Assembly: GCA_964425605.1 (NCBI GenBank)
Contig: CAYRNR010000003.1
Span: forward strand, 1 to 64,000
Direction: 5' to 3'
From: CAYRNR01 sp964425605
GTDB taxonomy: Bacteria > Myxococcota_A > UBA796 > UBA9615 > CAYRNR01
DNA length: 64,000 nucleotides
This document shows, in pieces, positions 63,456 through 64,000 of the stretch. Position 1 is the stretch's first letter. Every line of letters begins with the position of its first letter. A model generated the notes under the pieces. That model was not told where the DNA came from. It worked only from the letters and a program-made list of their open reading frames with translations, and searched no databases. The translations under genes were made by a program, and so were the position numbers.

Positions 63456-64000
63456 ATGTCTCACCACCGACGGCTGCTGTTGCTCGGGATCGCGTTGGCG
63501 CTGCTCGCCGGACCTGCGCGAGCCCAGGAGCCCCAGGACGAGCCGGATCCGGACCAGCGCCCCGCCGACGAGCTCATCATCGAGGACAACGCCAAGCACA
63601 AGGCCGCCGAGCTGGCGGTCTACGCCCGCATCGGCAGCCACGGCGCCTTCGGTCCGGGGGTGCAGCTCGCCGTGCCTGTGGCGCCGCGGGGATTCATCGA
63701 CTCCATCAACGAGGCGTTCTTCGTGGAGTTCGGCGTGGACTTCATGTGGGCTGGGCTGATCCTGCCGGGCTTCAACAGCTCGCCCTACCTCGTGGTCGCG
63801 CCCATGGGCGGGGTGAAGTGGGTCTTCTACATCACGCCCGCCTTCGAGGCGTTCACCTCCATCAAGGGCGGCGCGTACGTCTCCACCGACACGACCCAGC
63901 TCGGGGCGCTGAGCACGCCGCTGTTCGAGTGGACCTTCGGCGGCCACGTGCGGCTCTCGCAGCAGTTCGCCATCCGCTTCGAGGTGGGATACCCCGCCGT
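63456..64000 (+). CDS. Putative outer-membrane beta-barrel protein (partial)
   Basis: An open frame runs to the right edge: 181 codons from ATG 63456 without a stop. The first residues form a signal peptide (LLLLGIALALLAGPARAQE), then an acidic stretch (PQDEPDPDQRPADELIIEDN), then beta strands (FGPGVQLAVPV, FFVEFGVDFMWAGLILP, PYLVVAPMGGVKWVFYITPAFEAFTSIKGG, GHVRLSQQFAIRFEVGYP). The strand alternation is that of a small outer-membrane barrel. The C-terminus is missing from the window. It is the last gene here and its neighbours are a sulfotransferase and a glycosyltransferase. A specific family cannot be stated. Confidence 0.7.
   Translation, partial: MSHHRRLLLLGIALALLAGPARAQEPQDEPDPDQRPADELIIEDNAKHKAAELAVYARIGSHGAFGPGVQLAVPVAPRGFIDSINEAFFVEFGVDFMWAGLILPGFNSSPYLVVAPMGGVKWVFYITPAFEAFTSIKGGAYVSTDTTQLGALSTPLFEWTFGGHVRLSQQFAIRFEVGYPA

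Noticed and set aside
1..64000. Prophage, insertion sequence or tRNA-linked island
   Set aside because: No integrase, transposase, tRNA or direct-repeat boundary was seen, and codon usage is uniform apart from short AT-rich gaps.

Overview
The window is a stretch of a GC-rich chromosome, about 70% G+C by eye, with tightly packed and often overlapping genes. It most likely comes from the Myxococcota or a close deltaproteobacterial relative. Evidence for this includes a secreted hydrolase ending in a MYXO-CTERM-like sorting tail, a Ser/Thr kinase fused to an SUMF1/FGE domain next to a GAF-AAA-Fis regulator, an AgmX/PglI-type protein, a TIGR04551-like outer-membrane barrel and many lipoproteins. 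At least ten lipoproteins carry runs of aspartate right after the lipidated cysteine. I saw no rRNA, tRNA, CRISPR array, insertion sequence or prophage. No gene-free stretch exceeds 300 bases; the longest is 36311-36603, a divergent promoter region.

Layout. 1-5573: end of an unknown gene, a lipoprotein, then a coupled set of a GH18 chitinase lipoprotein, two paralogous lytic-transglycosylase-like lipoproteins and an envelope protein. 5613-8874: ECF sigma factor, FecR/TPR partner, CotH-type lipoprotein. 8951-12662: five coupled genes including an ABC exporter and a PDZ lipoprotein. 12663-18124: phasin gene, then on the minus strand a YcfL/LpoB/COG3014 lipoprotein set, a DUF1566-DsbA fusion, a pilin-like protein and a lipoprotein. 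18186-22023: polyhydroxyalkanoate (PHA) locus 1 (PhaC-like synthase, secreted lipase-like hydrolase, PhaE/phasin-like protein, divergent phaR). 22138-25802: acyltransferase-like membrane protein and a cytoplasmic HtrA/YbjN zinc-ribbon pair. 25865-28809: Asp-rich lipoproteins, a ParE/Phd toxin-antitoxin pair and a Cys-containing protein. 28959-36310: PHA locus 2, a six-gene coupled operon of acyl-CoA ligase, PhaE-PhaC fusion, lipoprotein, hydrolase lipoprotein, outer-membrane barrel and lipoprotein. 36604-44120: AgmX-like protein and two STAND ATPases, the second ending in an adenylyl cyclase domain. 44123-51071: GspG-like protein, hydrolase lipoprotein, sigma-54-type activator, kinase, MFS transporter. 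51056-57055: three surface lipoproteins (FG-GAP, 25-repeat solenoid, FG-GAP) with a common N-terminal module. 57184-64000: TM2 protein, TIM-barrel protein, FHA histidine kinase, beta-propeller lipoprotein, glycosyltransferase, sulfotransferase and the start of an outer-membrane protein.

The most coherent system is the PHA regulon. The phasin gene, PHA locus 1 with phaR, and PHA locus 2 lie up to 24 kb apart but share palindromes with a TGC-N3/4-GCA core. This core matches the published PhaR site type. The phasin and locus 2 promoters are nearly superimposable: TGTTGC-N3-GCAACA just upstream of the -35, TTGAC[A/C], then a 17-base spacer holding TGTGC-N4-GCACA, then TAG[G/A][T/G]T. A related palindrome lies inside the ligase gene in unusually AT-rich codons. 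Locus 2 joins cell-surface proteins (hydrolase, barrel, two lipoproteins) to an acyl-CoA ligase and a synthase whose class III catalytic part is fused to a 175-residue PhaE-sized extension. I infer a scavenge-and-store pathway: surface hydrolysis and import of an ester or acid, CoA activation, and polymerisation into granules, all under PhaR. Several other genes have a -10-like TANNNT six to eight bases before the start codon and no Shine-Dalgarno, which suggests leaderless transcripts.
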